Below are positions 8,789-17,543 of a DNA stretch of 64,000 bases, one piece after another. The stretch covers positions 19,172 to 83,171 of the forward strand of contig NZ_JASHJL010000024.1 of NCBI RefSeq assembly GCF_030733205.1. Reading direction: 5' to 3'. Origin of the DNA: Mameliella sp. MMSF_3455. GTDB lineage: Bacteria > Pseudomonadota > Alphaproteobacteria > Rhodobacterales > Rhodobacteraceae. The translations under genes were made by a program, and so were the position numbers. Below the pieces are notes generated by a model. It saw only the letters and a list, made by a program, of their open reading frames with translations, searched no databases and was not told the DNA's origin. Numbering within the stretch: position 1 is the stretch's first letter; every line of letters begins with the position of its first letter.

Positions 8789-9553
8789 TCACCTGGAGAG
8801 CCAGGCCTCCGCACCGCCCATGATCCGGGGGCGGAAATAGGCCACCATGCGGCCTTCCGGTGGCGCCTGGGCACCCTCGGCCCAGGGGGCAATTCCGTGC
8901 AGGGTCAGCCGATGCAGCAGGAGCGCCTCGCCCGGCGCGGCGGGCAGTTCGACCCGGCGGCAGGTTTCGAAACAGCGGCGCCGCGCGGCCTGGTAGGCAT
9001 CGGTCACATCCACCTCGCCCCAGGTCTCGGGCGGGTGGCCCGCCAGGGCGCCGCGCAGGGCGTCCCGCATGACCAGGTGGCTGCCCTCCCAGGCGACCAG
9101 AGGGCTGGCGCCGGCATCCGCCTCGGTCAGCGGCAGGCCCAGAATCCAGGCGTGGGGTTCGCGGATACGGCGGCGGCGCGCCGCGCCTTCGGCCAGTACC
9201 CCGTCCACATGGGCCGCGTCGCGTTTCAGACGATACCGAAACCCGGCCTCGCTTTCCCCCGCGCGGGGGCGCGGGTAGCCCGGAAAAGTGATCGAGAGCT
9301 GTGCCGGGTGCAAGTCGGGCAGCGGTGCCAGAGCCTCGGGCGCGGCCCCGGCCAGGGGAACACCTCCGATACTGCCATCCGGCGCCGTCGGCAGGGCATC
9401 GACGCCCACGAACCAGGTGCCCTCGCATTGCAGCCAGGTCGCGCGCTGTGCCGGGTCGGCCAGCACGGCGCGGCCCGCCTCATGCGCCGCTGCCGCCCAG
9501 GCCCGCGTCGCGGGGTCGGCGGCGAAACGGGTCCAGCCGCGCGTTTCGAGCAC
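8789..9553 (-). CDS. PhyH-like Fe(II)/2-oxoglutarate dioxygenase
   Basis: A 254-residue protein with a GTG start that falls 2 bp after the TauE stop codon. The iron-binding triad of the phytanoyl-CoA dioxygenase family appears as HVD (His115, Asp117) and a distal His219 in ALLLHRLTLHGIAPW. Such enzymes hydroxylate a substrate using 2-oxoglutarate and oxygen. The substrate cannot be read from sequence. It lies last in a likely operon dusA-tauE-PhyH. A longer in-frame ORF exists upstream but overlaps tauE in another frame and is not credible. Confidence 0.72.
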   Translation of the reverse strand: MLETRGWTRFAADPATRAWAAAAHEAGRAVLADPAQRATWLQCEGTWFVGVDALPTAPDGSIGGVPLAGAAPEALAPLPDLHPAQLSITFPGYPRPRAGESEAGFRYRLKRDAAHVDGVLAEGAARRRRIREPHAWILGLPLTEADAGASPLVAWEGSHLVMRDALRGALAGHPPETWGEVDVTDAYQAARRRCFETCRRVELPAAPGEALLLHRLTLHGIAPWAEGAQAPPEGRMVAYFRPRIMGGAEAWLSR

Positions 9554-9555
9554 GC

Positions 9556-10371
9556 TCAGCCCCACAGCGCCTCGCGCATCATGTTGGCCGCGACGATCAG
9601 GATGAAGACCGCGAAGATCCGCCGGAGCACCATCGCGTCCAGCGCATGGGCCAGCTTTGCCCCCAGCGGGGCCGTCAGGACTGTCATGCAGATGGTGATC
9701 AGGAAAGCCGGCCCGTTGACCGCGCCCAGCGTCCAGGGCGGCGCGCCGTCGACCTGCACGAGGAGGAAACCCAGCACCGAGGGCACCGCGATCAGCAGGC
9801 CAAAGCCCGCCGCCGTTGCCACCGCACGGTGCATCGGCACGCTGTAGAGCGTCATCAGCGGCACGCCGAAACTGCCCCCGCCAATCCCCATCAGCACCGA
9901 CAGGAAGCCCAGCACCGGCGACAGGATGGCCCGTGTCACCGTCCCCGGCATCTGTGGCGCGATGCGCCAGTCCTTGCGCCCGAAGGCCAGGTAGATGCCC
10001 ACGATCGTCGCCAGCACCGCAAAGATCACCGCCAGCGCATCCGACCGCAACCCGGCGGCGATCAAGACCCCCAGCACCGCACCCAAAGCGATCCCCGGTG
10101 CCCAAGTCCTCAGGATCTCCCAGTCTACCGCGCCGCGCTTGTTATGCGCCATGACCGAACGGGTCGAGGTCACGATGATCGAGGCCAGCGAGGTCGCCAG
10201 ACAGATCTGCATCAACTGCGGCCCGTCGAACCCCGTTGCCGAGAAGACGTAGAAATAGGCGGGGACCAGGATGATCCCGCCGCCCACGCCGAAAAGCCCC
10301 GCAAGGATACCGGCAAAGCCCGCCGCCACCACGAGAATACCCACGAGGGGCAGAAGTACCGAAAGATCCAT
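9556..10371 (-). CDS. TauE/SafE family anion exporter
   Basis: A 271-residue integral membrane protein with about eight hydrophobic helices. It has the family's two glycine-rich half-repeats: GLFGVGGGIILVP (residues 26-38) and MGIGGGSFGVPLMT (about 161-174). The family exports sulfite, sulfoacetate or other organic anions across the inner membrane. It starts 5 bp after dusA ends and is followed at once by the dioxygenase gene. Substrate unknown. Confidence 0.88.
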   Translation of the reverse strand: MDLSVLLPLVGILVVAAGFAGILAGLFGVGGGIILVPAYFYVFSATGFDGPQLMQICLATSLASIIVTSTRSVMAHNKRGAVDWEILRTWAPGIALGAVLGVLIAAGLRSDALAVIFAVLATIVGIYLAFGRKDWRIAPQMPGTVTRAILSPVLGFLSVLMGIGGGSFGVPLMTLYSVPMHRAVATAAGFGLLIAVPSVLGFLLVQVDGAPPWTLGAVNGPAFLITICMTVLTAPLGAKLAHALDAMVLRRIFAVFILIVAANMMREALWG

Positions 10372-10376
10372 CTTGT

Positions 10377-11396
10377 TCAGGCCGCCTTTGCTGGTCCGAT
10401 ATGTGTAAGCGCCTCTTCGACAAGCTCCGGTCCCGCGCCCTCGCGCGTCGCCCCGGTCGAGAGAACTTGCCGCCAGCGCCGCGCGCCCGGACGGCCCGAA
10501 AAGAGGCCCAGCATGTGCCGCGTGACCTGGTGCAGCTTGCCGCCCGCCGCCAGGTGCGCCTCGATGTAGGGCAGCATGGCGCGGGCCACGTCCTCGGCGC
10601 TCTGGTCGTCCCCCCGCCCCCAGATCCGCGCGTCCGCCGTGCCCAGGATGTCCCAGGGCTGGTGATAGGCGGCGCGGCCCACCATGACCCCATCGAGCCC
10701 CTGATCAAGGAAGGCCGCGGCCTGGTCGAGATCGGTGATGCCGCCGTTGACCGAAAGGTGCAGGTGCGGGAACAGGCCCCGCATCCGCTGCACCAGATCG
10801 TAGTCCAGCGGGGGAATGTCGCGGTTCTCCTTGGGGCTGAGCCCCTGCAGCCAGGCCTTGCGCGCGTGGATGATGATGCGCGAACAGCCCGCGGCGCCCA
10901 GCCGGGCCAGGAATTCGGGCAGCACCTCTTCGGGATCCTGGTCGTCCACGCCGATGCGGCATTTCACCGTCACCTCGACACCCACCGCATCCTGCATGGC
11001 GCTGACACAGTCGACCACCGTCTGCGGATGTTTCATAAGCACAGCGCCGAAAGTGCCCGATTGCACCCTGTCGGAGGGGCAACCGCAATTCAGATTGATC
11101 TCGTCATAGCCTGCCGCCTGGCCCAGTTTCGCCGCCTGCGCCAGTTCCTGCGGGTCCGAGCCGCCAAGCTGCAGCGCCACGGGATGTTCCGCGGCATCGA
11201 AGTCCAGCAGGTGCAGCGCCCCGCCGCGCACCAGCGCGGGCGCAGTCACCATCTCCGTATACAACAGCGCGCGGCCGGAGATCAGCCGGTGAAAATAGCG
11301 GCAATGCCTGTCGGTCCAGTCCATCATGGGAGCCACGCTTAGCCGCGCGGCCCTGTGGACGTCCGAAACCCCTTGTCTATCTGGCTCTGCACTCAT
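10377..11396 (-). CDS. dusA: tRNA-dihydrouridine(20/20a) synthase DusA
   Basis: A 339-residue FMN enzyme that reduces uridine in the tRNA D-loop. Landmarks are SVAPMMDWTDRHCR (residues 20-33), the catalytic-cysteine segment NLNCGCPSDRVQSG (Cys106) and SVNGGITDL for phosphate binding. The start at MSAEPDRQGV has AGGTG upstream; an in-frame extension of 63 residues is non-conserved. The 5' end of dusA is a known attachment site for integrative elements, and an integrase remnant lies 212 bp upstream. The gene itself is intact. Confidence 0.95.
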   Translation of the reverse strand: MSAEPDRQGVSDVHRAARLSVAPMMDWTDRHCRYFHRLISGRALLYTEMVTAPALVRGGALHLLDFDAAEHPVALQLGGSDPQELAQAAKLGQAAGYDEINLNCGCPSDRVQSGTFGAVLMKHPQTVVDCVSAMQDAVGVEVTVKCRIGVDDQDPEEVLPEFLARLGAAGCSRIIIHARKAWLQGLSPKENRDIPPLDYDLVQRMRGLFPHLHLSVNGGITDLDQAAAFLDQGLDGVMVGRAAYHQPWDILGTADARIWGRGDDQSAEDVARAMLPYIEAHLAAGGKLHQVTRHMLGLFSGRPGARRWRQVLSTGATREGAGPELVEEALTHIGPAKAA

Positions 11397-11608
11397 GGTC
11401 ACCTGACCCGTCGTCTTGGATTTGTGGGCCTTTTGGCCCCGTTTGCGGGGGTGGTGCAACAAATGTTGCACCGACACCCGAATTGTTACACCGCTCTCCG
11501 CCGGGAGCGCCGGCGAGGTATCGCCCCCCTGGACAAAGGTCCACCCGCCGCGCGCCTCCCGGTTCGATCTGCCGACCATCGGCAAAGATGTCCCGAAAGA
11601 AGACCCGG

Positions 11609-11842
11609 ATGGGTACCATCATGGCGCGCCAGAAGAAAGACGGCGCAAAGAGCTTCACTGCGGTGATCCCCAAGAAATAGCGCGGCAAGATCATCCTCAC
11701 CCTCGGCGACACGTTCCCGAGCCGCCAGGCGGCAGAACATTGGATGAAAATGACCGAGCGCAATCTGAAGGGCAAAGGCGCTCTCGACCGGGCGGTCGCG
11801 GACTCCGTTTCTCGTCGGAGATCGGCAGACCGCAAATCATAG
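11609..11842 (+). pseudogene. Remnant of a tyrosine-type phage integrase (N-terminal part)
   Basis: The reading frame from the ATG gives MGTIMARQKKDGAKSFTAVI, then an in-frame TAG at 11678-11680. The same frame continues with RGKIILTLGDTFPSRQAAEH and WMKMTERNLKGKGALDRAV to a second stop. This is the arm-binding N-terminal domain of a family of phage/island integrases (MGTI.aR..kDG..., ..TF..r..A..W...re.eL...Gal..A). The catalytic domain is missing, so it is a dead fragment. It lies in a 650-bp gene-free stretch between dusA and the GntR gene. Confidence 0.6.
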
Positions 11843-11894
11843 CTGCATCAGTGTCCGAATTCCGGGGCGAAGTTCAGATTGCGCCCTTTCGACG

Positions 11895-11917
11895 GGCCGA
11901 CACGGCCGCCTTTTTTT
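11895..11917 (+). terminator. Weak intrinsic terminator after the integrase remnant
   Basis: A hairpin GGCCG-ACA-CGGCC followed after three bases by seven T residues, on the plus strand. The stem is only 5 bp. It lies 52 bp after the second stop of the integrase remnant and no other plus-strand gene ends here. Confidence 0.4.
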
Positions 11918-12046
11918 GAGAGCAAACCGCTGCGCCGCCCGTTCGAATCGACCGTGGCGCGATGCATCGAAGGAGGTCCTGCCAGCGGTCAGCGCGATGG
12001 CCCCCAACAGCATGAACGCATCAAGATCCGTCTGCCGGCAATCCTG

Positions 12047-12769
12047 CTACATCCTTTCGCGACGCAGCGTGATCTCGTAAGAGTAGCGATCCGCGGGCAA
12101 GATGCTGACCGTGGCGATCTGGTTCTCCGCCCCGCCGTCGAGATACTGACGCCGCAGTTCCAGGGCATGGCTGCCCGGCGCCACCTGCAGGAGGTCGGCC
12201 AAGGACTCGGGCACCGGCCGTGCCTTGATCGACTGGCGGATCTCCCGGATGATCACCCCGTGCCGTTCCTCGAGCAGCGTGTAGACAAGGCCGGAATAGT
12301 CCTGCACCTCTTCCGCGATATCCGCGTAGGTCTCGTTCAGAAAGACATCCGTGCAGCCCACCGGAGCCTCCAGCCCGTCGACATGCCGGGTCTGGCGGAT
12401 GAGGCACCAGCGCCGTCCGGGCCGGTCCCCCAGTCTCTGCGCCAAAGCATCGTCCGCGACGACCCGGCTCACGCTCAGCACCTCACGCCTCGAGGCGCCC
12501 GCGAATTGCAGCAGATCCCCGGTGGCGGTCATGGAGTGCACGTAGGTCGGCGGCGGCTCGCTGCTGATGACCCGCGTCGCCGCGCCCTGCTTGCGGTCGA
12601 TCATGCCCAGCCGCGCCAACTCGGTCAGCGCGCTGCGAATGGTGGACCGGCTGGCACCGAAGCGCGTGCACAAGGCGGCCTCGCTCGGCAGGGCCTCACC
12701 GACGCGGAAGGCGCCCGCTCGCAGGTCTGCCATCAGTCTCGCCGCCACTTCAGGGTAACGCTTTTTCAT
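12047..12769 (-). CDS. GntR family transcriptional regulator (UTRA domain)
   Basis: A 240-residue repressor-type regulator. The N-terminal winged helix (residues 1-70) includes LPSEAALCTRFGASRSTIRSAL; the remaining part has the UTRA-type effector domain of the HutC subfamily. The start at MKKRYPEV is favoured by AAAGGA eight bases upstream; a start ten codons earlier lacks a ribosome site. It is divergent from the TAXI-TRAP genes, whose promoter region holds perfect inverted repeats, so it likely controls them. Effector unknown. Confidence 0.88.
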   Translation of the reverse strand: MKKRYPEVAARLMADLRAGAFRVGEALPSEAALCTRFGASRSTIRSALTELARLGMIDRKQGAATRVISSEPPPTYVHSMTATGDLLQFAGASRREVLSVSRVVADDALAQRLGDRPGRRWCLIRQTRHVDGLEAPVGCTDVFLNETYADIAEEVQDYSGLVYTLLEERHGVIIREIRQSIKARPVPESLADLLQVAPGSHALELRRQYLDGGAENQIATVSILPADRYSYEITLRRERM

Positions 12770-12789
12770 TTTTACATTTCCTTTCAACA

Positions 12790-12801
12790 GGTTGCGCAAC
12801 C
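12790..12801. promoter_or_regulatory. 12-bp palindrome near the GntR start
   Basis: GGTTGCGCAACC, a perfect palindrome 20 bp upstream of the GntR ATG. It could be a second regulator-binding site for autoregulation. It does not resemble the operator at 12858-12877, so the same protein need not bind it. Confidence 0.35.
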
Positions 12802-12857
12802 ATTGAAATTAGGCGCTTGACACGTCTCGCGACTCTACCCAACCTATCCGAACATGT

Positions 12858-12877
12858 CAACTTGTCCGAACAAGTTG
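12858..12877. promoter_or_regulatory. Perfect inverted repeat, candidate GntR operator
   Basis: CAACTTGT-CCGA-ACAAGTTG, 8-bp arms around 4 bp, ending 18 bp before the TRAP permease ATG. The preceding TCCGAACATG resembles the TCCGAACAAG at its centre, giving a partial direct repeat. The divergent GntR protein is the natural ligand, probably blocking transcription of the TRAP operon until an inducer binds. A TTGACA at 12817-12822 may be the -35 element. Confidence 0.6.
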
Positions 12878-12895
12878 GTAAGGGAGGAAAATACC

Positions 12896-14989
12896 ATGAC
12901 CGATGACCACGCGGTTCCGTCGAGCCAACCAACCGCAGCAGAAGAGCTCGATGCCGAGGGACTGGACCGGCAACTGCCGCGCAGGATCGCCTTGCTGCTG
13001 ACCGCGGTATCGGCTCTTTACGCGCTGTTCCACCTGGCGGTTCTGAACTTCTGGTCCATCGACGAATGGGTCTATCGCGTGCTGCACGTCAACCTCGGCG
13101 CGGTGATCGCCTTTGTCGGGTTGAAGGCCTGGCGCCGTGAACGCGGCCGCTTGGTCGCGGTGCCCGACGGGATCCTGATCGCGGCCGCGCTGGGATGCTC
13201 GGCCTATATTGCTATCAATGTCGACCAGCTGATCATGCGCACCGGGGTCATCACCACCACCGCCGACATGCTGTGCGGCATCGCAGGGACCATCGTGGTG
13301 CTGGAGTTCGCCCGCCGCGTGGCGGGGCTGGTCCTGCCGGTGATCGCTCTGATCTTCGTGGCCTATGTCTTCGTCGGCCCCTGGATGCCGGGCATCCTGC
13401 GGCACTCGGGCTTTCAGACCGACAACTTCTTTTCCTTCGTCTACAGCCAGGATGCGGTCTTTGGCATGACGGTGGCGGCCTCATCGCGCTACATCATCCT
13501 CTTCGTGTCCTTTGCCGTCTTTCTGCAGGCCTCTGGCGCGGGTGACTATTTCATGCGGCTTGCCATGACGCTGTTCGGTGCAACCCGCGGCGGTCCCGGC
13601 AAGGTGTCCGTCTTTTCGGGCCTGCTGTTCGGGACGGTGTCCGGCTCTGCGGTGGCCAATGTCGTGGCATCCGGCACTTTCACGATTCCGATGATGCGCC
13701 GCGTCGGCTACCCGCGCGAAAGCGCTGGCGGGATCGAGGCGGCCTCCTCCTCGGGCGGCCAGCTTGCGCCACCGGTCATGGGGGCCGGGGCCTTCATCAT
13801 GGCCGAGATCACCGGCATCCCCTATTCCGAGATCGTCACCGCCGCCATCCTGCCCTGCCTGCTGTTCTACATCGCAATCTACATGACGGTCGACCTGCAG
13901 GCGGTGCGTCTGGGCCTGAACGGGTTGCCGCGCAGGGAACTGCCGAAGCCGCGTGACCTGGTGGCAGATGTGTTCTTCCTGCTTCCGCTGGTCGTGCTGC
14001 TCTACCTGCTGCTGTCCGGCTATTCGATCATCGCGGCGGGCACATGGGGGCTGGCCTCGACCCTGCTGGTGCTGATGTGCCGCGAGATCGGCTTCCAGTC
14101 CCGTGTGCTGGCCCTGCCGCTGGTGCTCTTCGTGGCGTTGCCGATGAGCGGTTTGCAGGTGAACTACGCCGGGGCCATCGCCTTCGTGACCAGCGCCGTG
14201 ATGATGCTGGGGCTGGCCGTCTTGCGCGGACAGGCCCCCGCCCTGCCCCGCGTTCTGCGCACGCTCGGCACCACCACCTACGAGGGGCTTTCTGACAGCG
14301 CGCGCAAGTCGTTGCAGCTGATCAGCGTGATGGCCTGCGCGGGCATCGTTGTCGGGGTGTTGGGGCTGACCGGGCTCGGGGGGCGCTTTTCCTCGGTACT
14401 GCTGGCGGCAGCGGGCGAAAGTCAGGCCCTGGCATTCGTGCTGGCGATGATGATCTCGATCATCCTCGGCATGGGTATGCCGACCACCGCCGCCTATGCC
14501 ATTGCCGCGGCCGTCGTGGCCCCTGCCCTGCAGCAAATGGGGATTTCGGCGCTGGCCGCGCATCTGTTCGTGTTCTACTGCGCTGTCATCTCGGCGATCA
14601 CACCGCCGGTCGCGATTGCAGCCTTTGCCGGTGCGGCAATCGCCGGGGGCAAGCCGTGGCCAACCTCGATCCGGGCCATGCGCTTCGGCATCGCGGCCTT
14701 TGTCCTGCCCTTCATGTTCTACACCAGCCCCGAGATCCTGATGCTGGGCAGCTGGATCGAGACGGCCCATGTCTTTGCCACGGCGCTGGTGGCGATCTGG
14801 CTGATCGCCGTCGCCGGCGAAGGTCAGCTGTTCGGTCCCCTGGGGCCGCCGATGCGTGTAATAGCCGGGATCGCGGCGCTGCTGCTGCTTTGGTCCAGTC
14901 TGCCGACAGACATTGCGGGCCTCGGCATCACGGTGGGCCTGTTGCTCTGGGCACGACGCTCGCACCGCAAATCCCATCAAACCGCCTGA
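12896..14989 (+). CDS. TRAP transporter permease, fused DctQM (TAXI type)
   Basis: A 697-residue membrane protein. Residues about 35-200 form the small DctQ-like part, and the rest is the large DctM-type domain with signature segments SGLLFGTVSGSAVANVVASG, SSSGGQLAPPVMGAGAF and ILGMGMPTTAAYAI. Such fused permeases pair with TAXI-type binding proteins and import organic acids using an ion gradient. The ATG at 12896 follows GGGAGG; an ORF start 14 codons earlier lies inside the operator. The binding protein follows 38 bp downstream. Confidence 0.93.
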   Translation: MTDDHAVPSSQPTAAEELDAEGLDRQLPRRIALLLTAVSALYALFHLAVLNFWSIDEWVYRVLHVNLGAVIAFVGLKAWRRERGRLVAVPDGILIAAALGCSAYIAINVDQLIMRTGVITTTADMLCGIAGTIVVLEFARRVAGLVLPVIALIFVAYVFVGPWMPGILRHSGFQTDNFFSFVYSQDAVFGMTVAASSRYIILFVSFAVFLQASGAGDYFMRLAMTLFGATRGGPGKVSVFSGLLFGTVSGSAVANVVASGTFTIPMMRRVGYPRESAGGIEAASSSGGQLAPPVMGAGAFIMAEITGIPYSEIVTAAILPCLLFYIAIYMTVDLQAVRLGLNGLPRRELPKPRDLVADVFFLLPLVVLLYLLLSGYSIIAAGTWGLASTLLVLMCREIGFQSRVLALPLVLFVALPMSGLQVNYAGAIAFVTSAVMMLGLAVLRGQAPALPRVLRTLGTTTYEGLSDSARKSLQLISVMACAGIVVGVLGLTGLGGRFSSVLLAAAGESQALAFVLAMMISIILGMGMPTTAAYAIAAAVVAPALQQMGISALAAHLFVFYCAVISAITPPVAIAAFAGAAIAGGKPWPTSIRAMRFGIAAFVLPFMFYTSPEILMLGSWIETAHVFATALVAIWLIAVAGEGQLFGPLGPPMRVIAGIAALLLLWSSLPTDIAGLGITVGLLLWARRSHRKSHQTA

Positions 14990-15027
14990 CCCCTTCACTT
15001 CACCGAGTTTGCAAGAGGAGAAAACTC

Positions 15028-16008
15028 ATGACCATCGCAACCAGACTGATCGCCAGCGCGGCATTCTTCGCCGCCGGGGTATTGCCGGCTTCCGCACAGG
15101 ACGCCCCGGCTTCCATGACAATCTCGACCGCGTCCCCGGGTGGCGTCTACGCCGTCTATGGAGAAGGCGTGGCCCAGATCCTTAGCGACGTGGTCGGCAT
15201 CCCGACCTCGACCCGCCAGACCCAGGGCCCTGCGCAGAACCTCGTTCTCCTGCAGGCCGGACAGACCGAACTGGCGATGACCACCTCGGGCCCGGCCTTC
15301 GAGGCCATGAACGGTGCGCTGGAACTGGCACCGGGTCAGGACTACGACGGGTTGCGCGCGCTGTTCGCCATGTATCCGACGCCCTTTCAGATGATTGCCC
15401 TGGCCGATAGTGGCATCGACTCGATCGATGACCTGGCGGACAAGCGGGTCGGCGCCGGTCCCCGCGCCGGCACCGGCGGCACATATTGGACCCGTTGGCT
15501 GGACAACATGGATCTGGACGTGTCGTTGCAATACGGCGGCATTGGGGATCAGGCGAGCCAGCTTGCAGATGGCCGTCTCGACGCGATCGTGACTGCTGGC
15601 GGGATCCCGCATCCGGCGCTCTCCGAACTCGAAAACACGCAGGACGTGATGATCTTCGGCATGTCCGCGGCCACACAGGCGCGTCTGTTGGATGAGAATC
15701 CCTACGCGGTCAGCTTCAGCATCCCGGAGGGTACATACAAGACACCAGCAAGCGACCTGCAAACTGTCGCCATGTGGAATTTCGTCGTCGCAGATGCCTC
15801 GATGTCCGACGACATTGCCTATCAGATCACCCGCGCAGTGCTGGAGAACAACGCCCGGATGATTTCGACCCACGCGGCGGCCAAGCAGACGCTGGCTGAG
15901 AACATCCTGAAAAACACCTTCATCCCGCTGCATCCGGGCGCCGCGCGCTACTACACGGAAATCGGCGTCGAGATCCCGGACGCGATCGCACCGGGCGCCG
16001 AGGGCTGA
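15028..16008 (+). CDS. TAXI family TRAP solute-binding protein
   Basis: A 326-residue periplasmic protein. Its signal peptide ends at ASA before QDAPASM. Family landmarks include SPGGVYAVYGEGVAQIL near the mature N-terminus, TQGPAQNLVLLQAGQTELA, and VGAGPRAGTGGTYW in the middle. It captures the substrate for the fused permease encoded just upstream. The ligand of TAXI proteins is generally poorly known; the downstream lyase suggests a dicarboxylate or related acid, by inference only. A ribosome site AGAGGAG precedes the ATG. Confidence 0.92.
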   Translation: MTIATRLIASAAFFAAGVLPASAQDAPASMTISTASPGGVYAVYGEGVAQILSDVVGIPTSTRQTQGPAQNLVLLQAGQTELAMTTSGPAFEAMNGALELAPGQDYDGLRALFAMYPTPFQMIALADSGIDSIDDLADKRVGAGPRAGTGGTYWTRWLDNMDLDVSLQYGGIGDQASQLADGRLDAIVTAGGIPHPALSELENTQDVMIFGMSAATQARLLDENPYAVSFSIPEGTYKTPASDLQTVAMWNFVVADASMSDDIAYQITRAVLENNARMISTHAAAKQTLAENILKNTFIPLHPGAARYYTEIGVEIPDAIAPGAEG

Positions 16009-16013
16009 CGACA

Positions 16014-17381
16014 ATGACGCTTGCATCGACCGATCCGGGTCTTCTTTGTGGCAGCGAAGGTTACCAGCGCTGCGCCAAGATCTTTGGCGAGGCCGGGACG
16101 GTCGATGCCTACCTGCAGTTCGAGGCGGCCCTCGCAGAGGTCCAGGGCCGCCTCGGTGTCATCCCCGGCCAGGCGGTCGCCCCGATCCGGGCGGCCTGCG
16201 ATCAGGGCAAGCTTGACCTTGCCAAGCTCCGGACCGGATCGCTGGCGGTGGGGTACCCGATCGCGCCGCTGGTCGCGATGATTGCCGATGCGGCAGGGCC
16301 CCACGGTCAATGGGTTCATTACGGGGCCACCACGCAGGACGTGATGGACACGGGCATGGTGCTTCAGCTGCGTCAGGCGCTGTCGGGTATCTTGAATGAT
16401 CTGGATCGGACCGCGCACCTGCTGGCCGATCTCTGCGCTGCGCATCGCCGCACGCCCATCGCGGGACGCTCCAAGCTGCAGCATGGGGTCCCGGTGTCCT
16501 TCGGCTACAAGGTTGCCGTATGGCTTGACCAGATCCTGCGCGCCCGCGACGGCCTGTCCGAGGCTCTGTCCCGCGCCGAGGTGCTGCAATTCGGCGGCGC
16601 TGTCGGCAGCCTTGCCGCATTGCAGGGGCACGGGATGGCCGTGCGCCGGGATCTGGCCGCCGCGCTGTCCCTACGGGAGCCGGACATTTCATGGCACGTC
16701 AGCCGCGACCGCATGGTTGCCCTTGCCTCGGCTGTCGCGGCGCTGGTTGCGGCGCTGGCAAAGATGGCCAGTGACATAGCGCACCTGATGTCGACCGAGG
16801 TCGGCGAGCTGCTGGAACCTGCCGCCGAGGGCCGCGGCAGTTCCTCGACCATGCCGCAAAAGCGCAACCCGGTGATCTGCGAGGCGATCCTCGAAGCCGC
16901 GCGGGACACGCGCCATGTTCCGACCGTCGTGCTCGAGGGAATGCTGCAAGAGCATGAGCGCGGCATCGGCCACGGCTACCGCGAACGCACGGCCCTCTGC
17001 CGGGCGGTGCAACAGCTGGCGGGCGCCGTGACACTGACGAACGAGCTGGTGTCCGGGTTGGAGGTCAATGCCCCACGCATGGCGAGAAACCTCGACATGA
17101 CCCAGGGCCTCATTCATGCCGAAGCCGTGATGATGCAGTTGTCCGAGCGTCTCGGTCGCCTGAAGGCCCATGACATTCTGCACCGGGTATCGCACCGTGT
17201 GGCCTCTACGGGCACCCGCTTCGAGGAGGCGCTGACCGCCGAAGCCAGGGCCTGCCTGCCCGGCCAGGCGGACATTCTTGCTCAACAGATCGAATACGCT
17301 CAGGAAATGATCGATCTGGTTCTAGCACGCATTGACACACCTGAAAGCAGGCCTGAAAGAGCGCGTGTCGCCGTGGACTGA
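16014..17381 (+). CDS. Fumarase/aspartase-superfamily lyase, PcaB or adenylosuccinate lyase-like
   Basis: A 455-residue protein of the superfamily that includes adenylosuccinate lyase and 3-carboxy-cis,cis-muconate cycloisomerase. The signature loop GRGSSSTMPQKRNPV, about residues 276-290, contains the catalytic serine region. HYGATTQDVMDTG, about 102-114, holds a conserved substrate-binding segment. It begins 5 bp after the TAXI protein gene, so it is in the transporter operon and probably acts on the imported compound. There are no other protocatechuate-pathway genes nearby, so I do not assign pcaB. Confidence 0.82.
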   Translation: MTLASTDPGLLCGSEGYQRCAKIFGEAGTVDAYLQFEAALAEVQGRLGVIPGQAVAPIRAACDQGKLDLAKLRTGSLAVGYPIAPLVAMIADAAGPHGQWVHYGATTQDVMDTGMVLQLRQALSGILNDLDRTAHLLADLCAAHRRTPIAGRSKLQHGVPVSFGYKVAVWLDQILRARDGLSEALSRAEVLQFGGAVGSLAALQGHGMAVRRDLAAALSLREPDISWHVSRDRMVALASAVAALVAALAKMASDIAHLMSTEVGELLEPAAEGRGSSSTMPQKRNPVICEAILEAARDTRHVPTVVLEGMLQEHERGIGHGYRERTALCRAVQQLAGAVTLTNELVSGLEVNAPRMARNLDMTQGLIHAEAVMMQLSERLGRLKAHDILHRVSHRVASTGTRFEEALTAEARACLPGQADILAQQIEYAQEMIDLVLARIDTPESRPERARVAVD

Positions 17382-17543
17382 GCGGCATGGACGGGTATTT
17401 CCGGGCCCTTTGGGCCAATGCGCTCTAGTGTCCCGCGCATAGGGGCGCAGATGGTCTGACCGGTTGCGGTCAGTGCGCGGTCTTGGCGCCGAACCCGCGT
17501 GATGCGCCGTTGACCGGGGCGATTTCGGGCATGAGCGCCTCTT

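Noticed and set aside
11325..11630. A shared CCATCATGG near the dusA start and in the integrase remnant as an attachment-site pair
   Set aside because: Only 9 bp match; this is expected by chance in such a span and the flanks do not extend.
12854..12895. An earlier start for the TRAP permease gene
   Set aside because: It would place the coding start inside the GntR operator; the ATG at 12896 has a strong ribosome site.
13481..14998. A 505-codon minus-strand ORF opposite the TRAP permease
   Set aside because: Its His/Gln/Arg-rich sequence is the mirror of hydrophobic codons; no ribosome site or family match.
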